This document shows, one piece after another, positions 43,041 to 51,821 of a DNA stretch of 64,000 bases. The stretch's first letter is position 1, and each line of letters starts with the position of its first letter. The position numbers and the translations under genes were made by a program. The notes under the pieces were generated by a model. That model made no database searches and was not told the origin of the DNA. It was given only the letters and a program-made list of their open reading frames with translations. Source of the DNA: Devosia sp. Root635 (GTDB taxonomy: Bacteria; Pseudomonadota; Alphaproteobacteria; Rhizobiales; Devosiaceae); the NCBI RefSeq assembly GCF_001427605.1, contig NZ_LMGZ01000021.1, positions 124,001 to 188,000 on the forward strand. Direction: 5' to 3'.

Positions 43041-43796
43041 TCAAGCCGCCAGCGTCACCACAACAGCGCCCCGCGGCGTCGCAACCACCGTGTGTTCATA
43101 CTGCACACACGGCGCGCTCGGTCGAGCCACCAGGGTCCATTCGTCATCGTCCGCCTTCTGGTCGGCCATCTTGCCGCCCAGCGACAAAAACGGCTCGATG
43201 GTGAAGACCAGCCCATTGGTGATGCGGCGGCGTTCGGACCGGTCCGGCCAGGTGGCGATTTCGCCCGGCTCGTCGTGCAGGCTATCCCCCACGCCATGGC
43301 TGGCCAGGTTCCGGATCAGCGTATAGCCGCCCTTCTTGGCAAACTTGCCGATGGCGTCGCCGATATCGGCCAGCGGCGCGCCCGCCTTGACCACATTGAT
43401 GCCGGCCCACATGGCCCGCTTGCCGTCGCGGCACAGGGTTTCAAGGCGCTTGTCGCCCTGGCCCAGCACGAAGGAGGCACCGCAATCGGCAAAGACGCCG
43501 TCCTTTTCCGCCGATACGTCGATGTTGACCAGGTCCCCTTCGAGCAACACGCGGGCACCGGGAATGCCATGGGCAATTTCCTCGTTGACCGAAATGCAGG
43601 TGGCGCCCGGGAAATTATAGGTCACGATGGGCGCCGATCGTGCCCCATGCTCAGCCAGCAGCTTCGCCCCGATTGCGTCCAGTTCCCCGGTCGTCATGCC
43701 CACGCGCATGGCCGAGGCCATGGCATCGCGGGTGATGGCGCAGATACGACCGATGGCCTTGAGCTTTTCGAGCTGTTCTTCGGTGGTGATGGTCAC
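43041..43796 (-). CDS. map: Type I methionine aminopeptidase
   Basis: Encodes 251 residues. Metal ligands are visible: two Asp in [19 protein letters not shown], His in [13 protein letters not shown], Glu in [11 protein letters not shown] and Glu in QYEHTVV. Removes the initiator Met from nascent proteins. Its ATG overlaps the end of pgi by 4 bp, an uncommon pairing of metabolism and protein maturation genes. Confidence 0.95.
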   Translation of the reverse strand: MTITTEEQLEKLKAIGRICAITRDAMASAMRVGMTTGELDAIGAKLLAEHGARSAPIVTYNFPGATCISVNEEIAHGIPGARVLLEGDLVNIDVSAEKDGVFADCGASFVLGQGDKRLETLCRDGKRAMWAGINVVKAGAPLADIGDAIGKFAKKGGYTLIRNLASHGVGDSLHDEPGEIATWPDRSERRRITNGLVFTIEPFLSLGGKMADQKADDDEWTLVARPSAPCVQYEHTVVATPRGAVVVTLAA

Positions 43797-45430
43797 TTGT
43801 GTTCCAGATAATATGCGAGCAGGCCCTGGGTCGAGCTGTCATGGCCCTCGCCGCTCTGCTTGCCCTCGACCTTGGGCAGCAGCGCCTTGGCGAGCTGCTT
43901 GCCCAGTTCGACGCCCCATTGGTCGTAGGAGTTGACGTTCCAGATGACGCCCTGGGTGAACACCTTGTGCTCGTAGAGCGCCACCAGCGAGCCCAGCGTC
44001 TCGGGCGTCAGCTGCTCGTAGAACAGCGTGTTGGACGGGCGATTGCCGGGGAACATCTTGTGCGGCGCCAGTTCCTTGATATGCGCCTTGTCGAGGCCCA
44101 GCGCCTTGAGCTCGGCCACAACTTCCACCTTGGTTTTGCCCAGCATCAGCGCTTCGGACTGCGCCAGCACATTGGCGACCAGCTTGTCATGATGGGGCGG
44201 CAGGTTTTCCTGCGGCCGCGCGGCGATCAGGAAATCGACCGGAATGACGTCGGTGCCCTGGTGGATAAGCTGGAAGAAGGCGTGCTGGCCATTGGTGCCC
44301 GGCTCGCCCCAGACGATAGGGCCGGTCGGCCATTCCACAGGCTTGCCGTCGAGCGTCACCGACTTGCCGTTGCTCTCCATGTCCTGCTGCTGCAGATAGG
44401 CTGGGAAGCGGCTGAGACGCTGGTCATAGGGAATGACGGCCTGCGTCGAGAAACCCCAGGCGTTGCGATACCACACGCCGAGCAGGCCCATGATGACCGG
44501 CAGGTTGTCTTCCAGCGGCGCCGACAGGAAATGCCGGTCCATGGCATCGGCGCCCTTGAGGAAGCCGAGGAAATTGTCATAGCCCACGGCCAGCGCAATC
44601 GGCAGGCCGATGGCCGACCACACCGAATAGCGCCCGCCGACCCAGTCCCAGAAGCCGAAGATACGATCTTCGCGGATGCCGAATTTGGCGCAGGCCTCGA
44701 TATTGGTCGACACCGCCACAAAATGGTTCGGCACCGCTTCCTCGCCCAGCGCATCGGCGATCCATTTGCGGGCCGAAGCGGCATTGGTCATGGTCTCGTC
44801 GGTGGTGAAGGTCTTGGAGGCGACGATGAACAGCGTCTTTTTCGGATCGAGGCGCTTCAGCGTATCGTGGATATGGGCGCCGTCGACGTTGGAAACATAG
44901 TGGGCGCGCAGGTCGGCGCGGGTATAGGGCTCCAGTGCCAGCGTCACCATGGCCGGCCCGAGATCGGAGCCGCCGATGCCGATATTGACCACATCGGTAA
45001 ACTGCGCGCCGCCATGGCCGCGGATGTCGCCTGACCGGACGCCATTGGTATAGGCCTCGATGGCGGCCAGCACGCCGCGCACATCGGGCATCACGTCCCT
45101 GCCGTCGACCGGCACCGGCTTGTCGCCCTGGTAGCGCAGGGCCATGTGCATCACTGCCCGGTCTTCGGTGATGTTGATATGCTCGCCCTCGCACATCTGG
45201 TCGCGGCGTTCCTCGACCCCGGCGGCGCGCGCCAGCTCGAACAGGGCCGCCATGACGTCCTCGTCGATGCGGTTCTTGGAATAATCGAGCAGGATGCCGG
45301 CGCCGGTCGCCGAGTAGCGCCGGAAGCGGTTGGGATCGATGGCGAACTGCTCGCGCATCGTCACCTCGGCAAGGCGCTTGCGGTGTTTCATCAGCGGGTT
45401 GAGAGCAGCGCCGCGCGAACCTTTAGCCAT
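43793..45430 (-). CDS. pgi: Glucose-6-phosphate isomerase
   Basis: Encodes 545 residues. Signature segments are [14 protein letters not shown], the SIS-type [11 protein letters not shown] and the catalytic Glu/Lys/His regions [14 protein letters not shown] and [18 protein letters not shown]. Interconverts glucose-6-P and fructose-6-P, feeding glmS. GAGGA is 7 bases before ATG 45430 (the ATG at 45436 is too close). tgt ends 10 bp upstream, so tgt-pgi-map may be one transcript. Confidence 0.97.
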   Translation of the reverse strand: MAKGSRGAALNPLMKHRKRLAEVTMREQFAIDPNRFRRYSATGAGILLDYSKNRIDEDVMAALFELARAAGVEERRDQMCEGEHINITEDRAVMHMALRYQGDKPVPVDGRDVMPDVRGVLAAIEAYTNGVRSGDIRGHGGAQFTDVVNIGIGGSDLGPAMVTLALEPYTRADLRAHYVSNVDGAHIHDTLKRLDPKKTLFIVASKTFTTDETMTNAASARKWIADALGEEAVPNHFVAVSTNIEACAKFGIREDRIFGFWDWVGGRYSVWSAIGLPIALAVGYDNFLGFLKGADAMDRHFLSAPLEDNLPVIMGLLGVWYRNAWGFSTQAVIPYDQRLSRFPAYLQQQDMESNGKSVTLDGKPVEWPTGPIVWGEPGTNGQHAFFQLIHQGTDVIPVDFLIAARPQENLPPHHDKLVANVLAQSEALMLGKTKVEVVAELKALGLDKAHIKELAPHKMFPGNRPSNTLFYEQLTPETLGSLVALYEHKVFTQGVIWNVNSYDQWGVELGKQLAKALLPKVEGKQSGEGHDSSTQGLLAYYLEHK

Positions 45431-45440
45431 GGTCATTTCC

Positions 45441-46580
45441 TCAAAGCGGCGGCAGGTCGCCGGCGGCCCATGCCGCGCGCGTCTCTGCCGCAAAATCACT
45501 GAACCGGCCGCTCTCGATCGCACCCCGGCAGCCCTGCACCAGCTCTTGATAATAGGCCAGGTTGATCTGGGAAAGGATCATCGCACCCAAAATCTCTTCT
45601 GTCTTAACGAGATGGTGCAGATAGGCCCGGCTCCAGCGCCGGCAATTAGGGTTGGGCGAGGCTTCGTCGATCGGCCGATGGTCATCCCTATGCCGGGCAT
45701 TCTTCAGGTTGATGACGCCGAAGCGCGTATAGACATGGCCATGCCGGCCCGCCCGTGTCGGATGCACGCAATCGAACATGTCGATGCCGCGCCCGATGGC
45801 GCCGAGAATATCGTCGGGCTTGCCCACGCCCATCAGGTAGCGCGGCCGGTCGGTCGGCAGTTCGGGCGTGATCTCTTCGATCACCCGGAACATCACCTCC
45901 TGCGGCTCACCCACGGCCAGCCCGCCCACGGCATAGCCGTCAAAACCGATGGAGCGCAGCCCGGCGGCCGATTTCGCCCGCAATTGGGGGTCGTCGCCGC
46001 CCTGCACGATACCGAACAGCGCCCGGTTGAGCTGGTTGTTGAAGGCGGTCTTGGAGCGGTCGGCCCAGCGCAGCGACAGCTCCATGGCGCGCTCCATCTC
46101 CTTGCGCTCGGCCGGCAGCTTCAGGCACTCGTCGAGCTGCATGATGATGTCGCTATCCAGCAAAGTCTGGATTTCGATGGAGCGTTCCGGCGTCAGCTCA
46201 TGGCTCGATCCGTCGATATGAGACCGGAAGGTCACGCCCTTCTCGGTCAGCTTGCGGAGCTGGGCCAGCGACATGACCTGGAAACCGCCGCTATCGGTGA
46301 GGATCGGCCGCTGCCAATCCATGAAATTGTGCAACCCGCCCTGGCTGGCCACGCGCTCGGCACCCGGCCGCAACATCAGGTGGTAGGTATTGCCCAGCAG
46401 GATATCGGCGCCGGTTTCCCGCACCTGGTCGGGATACATCGCCTTGACGGTCCCGGCCGTGCCCACCGGCATGAAAGCCGGCGTCTGGATATCCCCGCGC
46501 GGCGTGTCGATGCGGCCCCGCCGCGCCATGCCTGATGTGGCGGAGAGGGTGAAGGTGACTTGTTTGGTCGGAGCGTTCAT
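45441..46580 (-). CDS. tgt: Queuine tRNA-ribosyltransferase with reduced zinc site
   Basis: Encodes 379 residues, the TIM-barrel enzyme that exchanges guanine-34 for preQ1. Active-site segments [14 protein letters not shown] and [12 protein letters not shown] (nucleophile Asp and partner) are intact. The classical zinc ligands of E. coli TGT (C302, C304, C307, H333) align with Ser308, Asn310, Cys313 and Ile339, so three of four are gone. Acts with QueA, encoded 204 bp upstream. The fold and the SRAYLHHL motif are preserved, so it is probably active. Confidence 0.95.
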   Translation of the reverse strand: MNAPTKQVTFTLSATSGMARRGRIDTPRGDIQTPAFMPVGTAGTVKAMYPDQVRETGADILLGNTYHLMLRPGAERVASQGGLHNFMDWQRPILTDSGGFQVMSLAQLRKLTEKGVTFRSHIDGSSHELTPERSIEIQTLLDSDIIMQLDECLKLPAERKEMERAMELSLRWADRSKTAFNNQLNRALFGIVQGGDDPQLRAKSAAGLRSIGFDGYAVGGLAVGEPQEVMFRVIEEITPELPTDRPRYLMGVGKPDDILGAIGRGIDMFDCVHPTRAGRHGHVYTRFGVINLKNARHRDDHRPIDEASPNPNCRRWSRAYLHHLVKTEEILGAMILSQINLAYYQELVQGCRGAIESGRFSDFAAETRAAWAAGDLPPL

Positions 46581-46624
46581 GGCGCGGGTAATAGCGGGTT
46601 GGGCCAGAGGAAGGAAGAGGCCCC

Positions 46625-46771
46625 ACCCACGATGTCATCCCGGCCTTGAGCCGGGATCCATCCCGAGATCATACCGCTGCCGCAAGGTGGATTGTCCGGT
46701 CCACAGTGCTCGCCCAGCATCTCAGGATCGGCCCCGGCTCAAGGCCGGGGGTGACACCGTGGGCGTGGCGG
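46625..46771. repeat. Paired REP-like palindromes (GGCCTTGAGCC type)
   Basis: Left unit GATGTCATCCCGGCCTTGAG and, inverted at the right, GGTGTCACCCCCGGCCTTGA, with further matching flanks (CGATCCTGAGAT type) around a 55-base centre. Each unit is itself a hairpin. It fills the 204-bp gap between queA and tgt, which are on the same strand. Related in architecture to 20488 and 47903. Confidence 0.75.
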
Positions 46772-46784
46772 AGTTCGATCCTCG

Positions 46785-47873
46785 TCACAACCCCTCATCC
46801 TCCGGCTCATCCTGCCCCGCCCGCAGCAGCAGGCTAGAATCCCCATACGAATAGAACCGGTAACCTTCGCGTATCGCGTGGGCATAGGCGGCCTTCATCA
46901 CCTTCATGCCGGCAAAGGCGCTGACCAGCATGAACAAGGTCGACTTCGGCAGATGGAAATTGGTCATCAGCGCATCCACCGTGGCAAAGCGGAAACCGGG
47001 GGTGATGAAGATGTCGGTGTCCCCGACGAATGGTTGCAGACTTCCGGTCGCCCGCGACGCCGTTTCCAGCAGCCGCAGGCTGGTGGTGCCCACCGCGATC
47101 ACCCGCCCGCCCAGCGCCTGTTTGGCGCGGATACGCTCCACCGTGGCCTGGTCGATCTCGCCCCATTCGGCGTGCATCACATGGTCGTCGGTGTCCTCTG
47201 CCTTCATCGGCAGGAAGGTGCCCGCCCCCACATGCAGCGTCACCCGCTCGATGGTGACGCCCTTGTCGGTGAGCCGCTGCAGCAGGTTTTCGGTGAAATG
47301 CAGCCCCGCGGTCGGCGCCGCCACGGCGCCATCCTCCGCGGCATAGACCGTCTGGTAATCCACCAGGTCGCGATCCTCGACGTCCCGCTTGGCCCCGATA
47401 TAGGGCGGCAGCGGCATGGCGCCGTGCGATTTGATGGCTTCGTCGAGCTGCGCCCCGCCAAGATCGAATTCCAGCGTTACCTCGCCGGTATCGCCCTTGC
47501 CGGCGACCCGCGCCACCAAGGCGTCCGCCTGGCCGTTGCCCAGTTCCAGCCGGTCGAGCAGAGCCAGTTTCTTGGCCGGGCGGGCGAAAGCCCGCCAGGT
47601 ATGGGCATCGACGCGCTTATGCAGGTTGAATGACACATTGGCGCGGTTTTCGCCGCGCAGGCGCGTCCCGCGCAATTCGGCCGGCAGCACCCGCGTATCG
47701 TTGATGACGAGCACGTCGCCGGGTTTCAGCAGCCACAGCAGGTCGGGCACATGGCGGTCCGACAGGCCAACCTCGGGATCGACCAGCAGCAGCCGTGCCG
47801 AGTCACGGGGCTCGGCCGGGTGCAGGGCGATGAGCTTTTCGGGCAGCTCGAAATCGAAATCGGAAACGCGCAT
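46785..47873 (-). CDS. queA: S-adenosylmethionine:tRNA ribosyltransferase-isomerase
   Basis: Encodes 362 residues: [63 protein letters not shown]-like [17 protein letters not shown] and [18 protein letters not shown]. Transfers the ribosyl part of SAM to preQ1-tRNA to make epoxyqueuosine. Precedes tgt, its pathway partner. ATG 47873 starts the conserved N-terminus. Confidence 0.97.
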   Translation of the reverse strand: MRVSDFDFELPEKLIALHPAEPRDSARLLLVDPEVGLSDRHVPDLLWLLKPGDVLVINDTRVLPAELRGTRLRGENRANVSFNLHKRVDAHTWRAFARPAKKLALLDRLELGNGQADALVARVAGKGDTGEVTLEFDLGGAQLDEAIKSHGAMPLPPYIGAKRDVEDRDLVDYQTVYAAEDGAVAAPTAGLHFTENLLQRLTDKGVTIERVTLHVGAGTFLPMKAEDTDDHVMHAEWGEIDQATVERIRAKQALGGRVIAVGTTSLRLLETASRATGSLQPFVGDTDIFITPGFRFATVDALMTNFHLPKSTLFMLVSAFAGMKVMKAAYAHAIREGYRFYSYGDSSLLLRAGQDEPEDEGL

Positions 47874-47902
47874 CTGTGTCACCTGCCCTCGCCAAGCCAA
47901 CC

Positions 47903-47984
47903 GGATCATTCCCGCACAAGCGGGAACCTCCGTTCAGACATGCGGCTCTGAAAACGGAGGCCCTCGCTTACGCGGGGATGACGG
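47903..47984. repeat. Paired REP-like palindromes (TCATTCCCGC type)
   Basis: Left unit ATTCCCGCACAAGCGGGAAC followed by CTCCGTT, and an inverted second unit CATCCCCGCGTAAGCG at the right; AACCTCCGTT- and AACGGAGG-type arms join the two. Sits between ppiB and queA on the same strand, so a transcript reading through would carry this structure. Confidence 0.75.
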
Positions 47985-47992
47985 GATGGTGT

Positions 47993-48472
<480 letters not shown>

Positions 48473-48540
48473 GTTTTGCAACTTTCGGTTGGAATTTGTG
48501 GCCCGCATGTAAGGCCATTGCGCTGATGGTGCAAGGCTGG

Positions 48541-48668
48541 GACACGCCCTCGTGGTTCGAGGGTCGCTGCGCTCCCGCCTCACCATGAGGGCTACTGGGA
48601 GCCGAATTCAAGGTAGCCCTCATGGTGAGGTGCGCTTCTTCAGCGCCTCGAACCACGAGGGCGTGGCA
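48541..48668. repeat. 130-bp inverted-repeat element, copy 4
   Basis: Left arm ACGCCCTCGTGGTTCGAGGG, inner arms CTCACCATGAGGGCTACTGG and AGCCCTCATGGTGAG, right end CGAACCACGAGGGCGTGGCA. Unlike the other copies it is inside a same-strand gene series (between the two cyclophilin genes), ending 2 bases before the upstream gene's stop. Confidence 0.92.
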
Positions 48669-48670
48669 GG

Positions 48671-49258
48671 TTACTTATATTCGATCTTCGCCTTGATGAT
48701 CTGGTCCGGATTGGCCACGGCGCCATTCTGTTCGGCCGGGCCCTTTTCCAGCCCGTCGACCAGTTCCATTCCGCTCACCACCTTGCCGAACACGGTATAC
48801 TGGCCATCCAGGAAGCTGGCATCGGCCGTGGTGATGAAGAATTGGGAATTGAACGAATTGGGATCCTGCGAGCGGGCCGCGCCGAGCACGCCGCGCTGGA
48901 AGCTCTCCGAATTGAATTCGGCCTCGACATCGGGCAGGTCCGAGCCGCCCATGCCGGCCATGGACAGATCGAACCCCGCGGCGCCGGTCTTGCCGAATTT
49001 CACGTCGCCGGTCTGGGCCATGAAGCCATCGATGACGCGGTGGAACACCACGCCATCATAGGCGCCCTGTTCGGTCAGCGTGATGACGCGCTCGACATGC
49101 TTGGGCGCAAGGGCGGGCAACAGCTCGATATCGACGTCGCCACCCTTGATGGTGAGGATCAGGTGCGGCGTGCCGGTCTGGGCAAAGCTGGGCGCGGCGG
49201 ACAGCGCCACGGCGCCGATGACGAGGGCGCCGAACAGGCGACGGGTAATGGCGGTCAT
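48671..49258 (-). CDS. Secreted cyclophilin-type peptidyl-prolyl isomerase
   Basis: Encodes 195 residues with a signal peptide (RRLFGALVIGAVALSAAPSFAQ), so it acts in the periplasm. Cyclophilin core VVFHRVIDGFMAQTGDVKFGKTG, LGAARSQDPNSFNSQFFITT and FLDGQYTVFGKVVSGMELVDGL. ATG overlaps the end of coaD by 4 bp. A paralogue of the cytoplasmic enzyme encoded next, probably from local duplication. Confidence 0.93.
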   Translation of the reverse strand: MTAITRRLFGALVIGAVALSAAPSFAQTGTPHLILTIKGGDVDIELLPALAPKHVERVITLTEQGAYDGVVFHRVIDGFMAQTGDVKFGKTGAAGFDLSMAGMGGSDLPDVEAEFNSESFQRGVLGAARSQDPNSFNSQFFITTADASFLDGQYTVFGKVVSGMELVDGLEKGPAEQNGAVANPDQIIKAKIEYK

Positions 49259-49749
49259 TTGCTTTTCAGGGCCTTGAGAACGATTTGCGGGACGAAGGCG
49301 GAAATATCGCCGCCCATTTCAGCGATCTGCCGGACCAATGTGGCCGAGATATGCCGCACCGGGGGGCTGGAGGGCAAGAAGACGGTCTGCAGGTCCGGCG
49401 CCATCTGCGCGTTCATGCCCACCATCTGCATTTCGTAATTGTAGTCGGTGGTGTCGCGCAGCCCGCGAATGATCAGCTTGGCGCCGTTTTCCCGCGCCGC
49501 ATTGACCATCAGCCCCGAGAAATCGACGATGCGGAATTCGGTATCGGTGCGCTTGCCCACTGGGCCCAGCACCTGGTCGAGGATGGCGATGCGGTCCTCG
49601 TGGACGAAGAGCGGATTCTTCTTGGTGGCGCTGATGCCGACGGCGACAACCAGCGTATCGACCAGCTTGCAGGCGCGCTCGATGACGTCGAGATGGCCGT
49701 TGGTCAGCGGATCGAACGAGCCGGGATAGAACCCAACCAGCTTGCTCAT
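49255..49749 (-). CDS. coaD: Phosphopantetheine adenylyltransferase
   Basis: Encodes 164 residues. Nucleotidyltransferase signature FYPGSFDPLTNGHLDVIERA with the (T/H)xGH motif, and the C-terminal PVRHISATLVRQIAEMGGDIS. Makes dephospho-CoA, the penultimate step of CoA synthesis. GGGGAGG 4-5 bases before ATG 49749. Heads the coaD-cyclophilin-cyclophilin-queA-tgt series. Confidence 0.96.
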   Translation of the reverse strand: MSKLVGFYPGSFDPLTNGHLDVIERACKLVDTLVVAVGISATKKNPLFVHEDRIAILDQVLGPVGKRTDTEFRIVDFSGLMVNAARENGAKLIIRGLRDTTDYNYEMQMVGMNAQMAPDLQTVFLPSSPPVRHISATLVRQIAEMGGDISAFVPQIVLKALKSK

Positions 49750-49828
49750 GACGCCCTCCCCATTTTTGCTGGGCAGGGTTTTGTCACGCGCCGGGGGGCA
49801 AGGCAAGGCACGGCGGGCGGTTGTCCCA

Positions 49829-50446
49829 TCATGCCCGCTTCTGCAAAGCCAGCCAGATGCCGCCCGCCATCAGGATGACCCCCGAGACGCGGTTCAGCAT
49901 GCGGACGCGGGCCACCGAAAGCAGGTGCCGCGCCCGGCCGGCGGCCAGCGCATAGACGCTGTCGCTCATGGCCGCCACGGCCAGGCAGATGAGGCCGAGC
50001 GTCATGATCTGTCCGAAGGCCGGCCGTGACATATCGACGAATTGCGGCAGGAAGGCACTGAGAAACAGCAGGGTCTTGGGATTGGACCAGTTGGTCAGCG
50101 CGCCCTGCCAGACATAGCGCCCGATGGGCAGCCGGTCGCCATTGGCGATGGCGAGTTGCCCGTTGGAGCGGAACATCTTCCAGCCGATCCAGACGAGATA
50201 GGCGGCGCCGGCCAGCTTGATGATCTCGAAGGCGCCCGAAACCAGCGACATCACGGCTTCTAACCCCACGGCGACGACGAAGACCATGCTGACCATGCTC
50301 AACGCCGTACCCAGGATGGTGAACAGCCCGGCCCGTGTGCCGCCCGCCAGCGAATTGGCGATGACCACCGAGACCGACGGCCCCGGAATGACGGCAAACA
50401 GCAGGCAGGCGAGCATATAGGGCAGGATGATGGTGGCTTCGATCAC
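49829..50446 (-). CDS. LysE family amino-acid exporter
   Basis: Encodes 205 residues with six helices: PGPSVSVVIANSLAGGTRAGLFTILG near the N-terminus and LAGAAYLVWIGWKMFRS, NWSNPKTLLFLSAFLPQF typical of LysE/RhtB. Exports amino acids or derivatives. The start is taken as GTG 50446, with GGAG 8-9 bases upstream; an upstream in-frame extension would add non-conserved residues. Confidence 0.88.
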   Translation of the reverse strand: MIEATIILPYMLACLLFAVIPGPSVSVVIANSLAGGTRAGLFTILGTALSMVSMVFVVAVGLEAVMSLVSGAFEIIKLAGAAYLVWIGWKMFRSNGQLAIANGDRLPIGRYVWQGALTNWSNPKTLLFLSAFLPQFVDMSRPAFGQIMTLGLICLAVAAMSDSVYALAAGRARHLLSVARVRMLNRVSGVILMAGGIWLALQKRA

Positions 50447-50602
50447 GGCTTGTCTCCTCTGGCCAGAGCAAGCCACCGCGCGAGGCGCTTGGCAAGGGGG
50501 CGTGCGTGGCGCGAATGGTAAAACCTTAACCAGTTGCCACATCAAAAAATTAGGCTGGATAGACTAGGACATCCGCAACAATACATCCCACCGGGGACCC
50601 GG

Positions 50603-51097
50603 ATGCGCTCCTATTTTGACGGCATGCTGCGCTATTTCGAGATTTCGGGTCGCAGCACCCGCCTGCAATACTGGCTGTTCTTCATCATCCAGTTTCTGCT
50701 GACCATCGGAGCGGTGGCCATAGACTACCAGATGGGCGGCTTCCGGGATTTGAAAAACCCGCAAATGACGGCAACCCTGTTTGTCGGCATCGTGCATTTC
50801 GTGCCGGGCATCACCGTCAGCATACGGCGCCTGCACGACATCGGCCGCTCGGGCTTCTGGTATCTGCTCTATTTCGTGCCGTTTGCCGGCCTCGTGCTGC
50901 TGTACTGGGCCTGCTGCGCCTCCGAACCGGGCCACAATGGCTATGACGATCCCGAGCCCAGCCGCTACGACCCGCGCGGCCGTCACGCCATGCCGCGCTA
51001 CAGCACCATTCCGCGCACCATCCGCATGGGCAGCAACGCCGCCAGGCCACCCTCGGTCGGCTACGACGGGCTGACGACGCCGGATCGATTTATCTGA
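50603..51097 (+). CDS. DUF805 family membrane protein
   Basis: Encodes 164 residues: FEISGRSTRLQYWLFFIIQFLL, then SIRRLHDIGRSGFWYLL, the DUF805 signature, with four helices and a hydrophilic C-terminal tail of about 50 residues rich in Arg, Pro and Tyr. Function unknown; some relatives are stress-linked membrane proteins. Divergent from the LysE gene. Confidence 0.88.
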   Translation: MRSYFDGMLRYFEISGRSTRLQYWLFFIIQFLLTIGAVAIDYQMGGFRDLKNPQMTATLFVGIVHFVPGITVSIRRLHDIGRSGFWYLLYFVPFAGLVLLYWACCASEPGHNGYDDPEPSRYDPRGRHAMPRYSTIPRTIRMGSNAARPPSVGYDGLTTPDRFI

Positions 51098-51241
51098 GCA
51101 GTCCCAAGCGCCCTCTTGCCGTAACGACCTTGCTGGCAGATTTCGCTCCGGCCGGGAGCTTCGTTGCGCCCCATTGTGGCCACCAGCCAGTTGCCTGATG
51201 CTTCCCAAAGCTGCCACGGTCGATTGGAAGGAGTCGTGCTC

Positions 51242-51748
51242 ATGACTGAAGCTGTCGTCAACCTTGATAGGCTGTCCCTCCGGCTCGACACCATTGGCAC
51301 GCGCTTCGCCAATGACTACGCGGAAATCGGGACGGCGCTCGGTCTCAAGGCGCTCGGCGCGAACTATCTCGTCGTTCCGCCCGGCAAGACCTCCATGCCA
51401 TTCCATCGCCACCACACCTCCGATGAGATGTTTTTCATTCTTTCGGGACAGGGCGTGTACCGCTTCGGCGACGAGCGAATTCCCGTGCGGGAAGGCGATT
51501 GCCTCGGGGCTCCCGCTGCCGGTGCGGCCCATCAGCTCATCAATACGGGCAGCGAGCCGCTGCGCTACCTGGCGCTGTCGAACAATACCAATGCAGAGGT
51601 GATCGAGTATCCCGACAGCGGCCGCGTCCGCGTCGATGTCGGTCTATCCGGGTTTCATCGATATGATGGCACCTTCAAGCAAGGCGGCAAGCTGACATCG
51701 CTCGGCTACTGGGAAGGAGAGAACATCGACGACGCGGATAATGCCTGA
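51242..51748 (+). CDS. Cupin-domain protein
   Basis: Encodes 168 residues with one cupin: PGKTSMPFHRHHTSDEMFFILSGQG supplies the HxH...E metal ligands, and AGAAHQLINTG gives the later His. Such single-cupin proteins include isomerases and sensors; no specific function is visible. AAGGAG 9 bases before ATG 51242. Converges on gyrA through a shared terminator. Confidence 0.85.
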   Translation: MTEAVVNLDRLSLRLDTIGTRFANDYAEIGTALGLKALGANYLVVPPGKTSMPFHRHHTSDEMFFILSGQGVYRFGDERIPVREGDCLGAPAAGAAHQLINTGSEPLRYLALSNNTNAEVIEYPDSGRVRVDVGLSGFHRYDGTFKQGGKLTSLGYWEGENIDDADNA

Positions 51749-51797
51749 ACGCCATCGGCGCGTTCTGCCGCAAGGCGGGCCATGACCACCAAACCAA

Positions 51798-51821
51798 GGG
51801 GCGCCGAAGCGCCCCTTTTTC
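51798..51821. terminator. Terminator between cupin gene and gyrA
   Basis: GGGGCGC (51798-51804) and GCGCCCC (51809-51815) form a stem with a CGAA tetraloop, then TTTTT on the plus strand. On the minus strand the tail is CTTGGTTTGG. It ends the cupin transcript and probably also gyrA, whose stop adjoins it. Confidence 0.85.
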
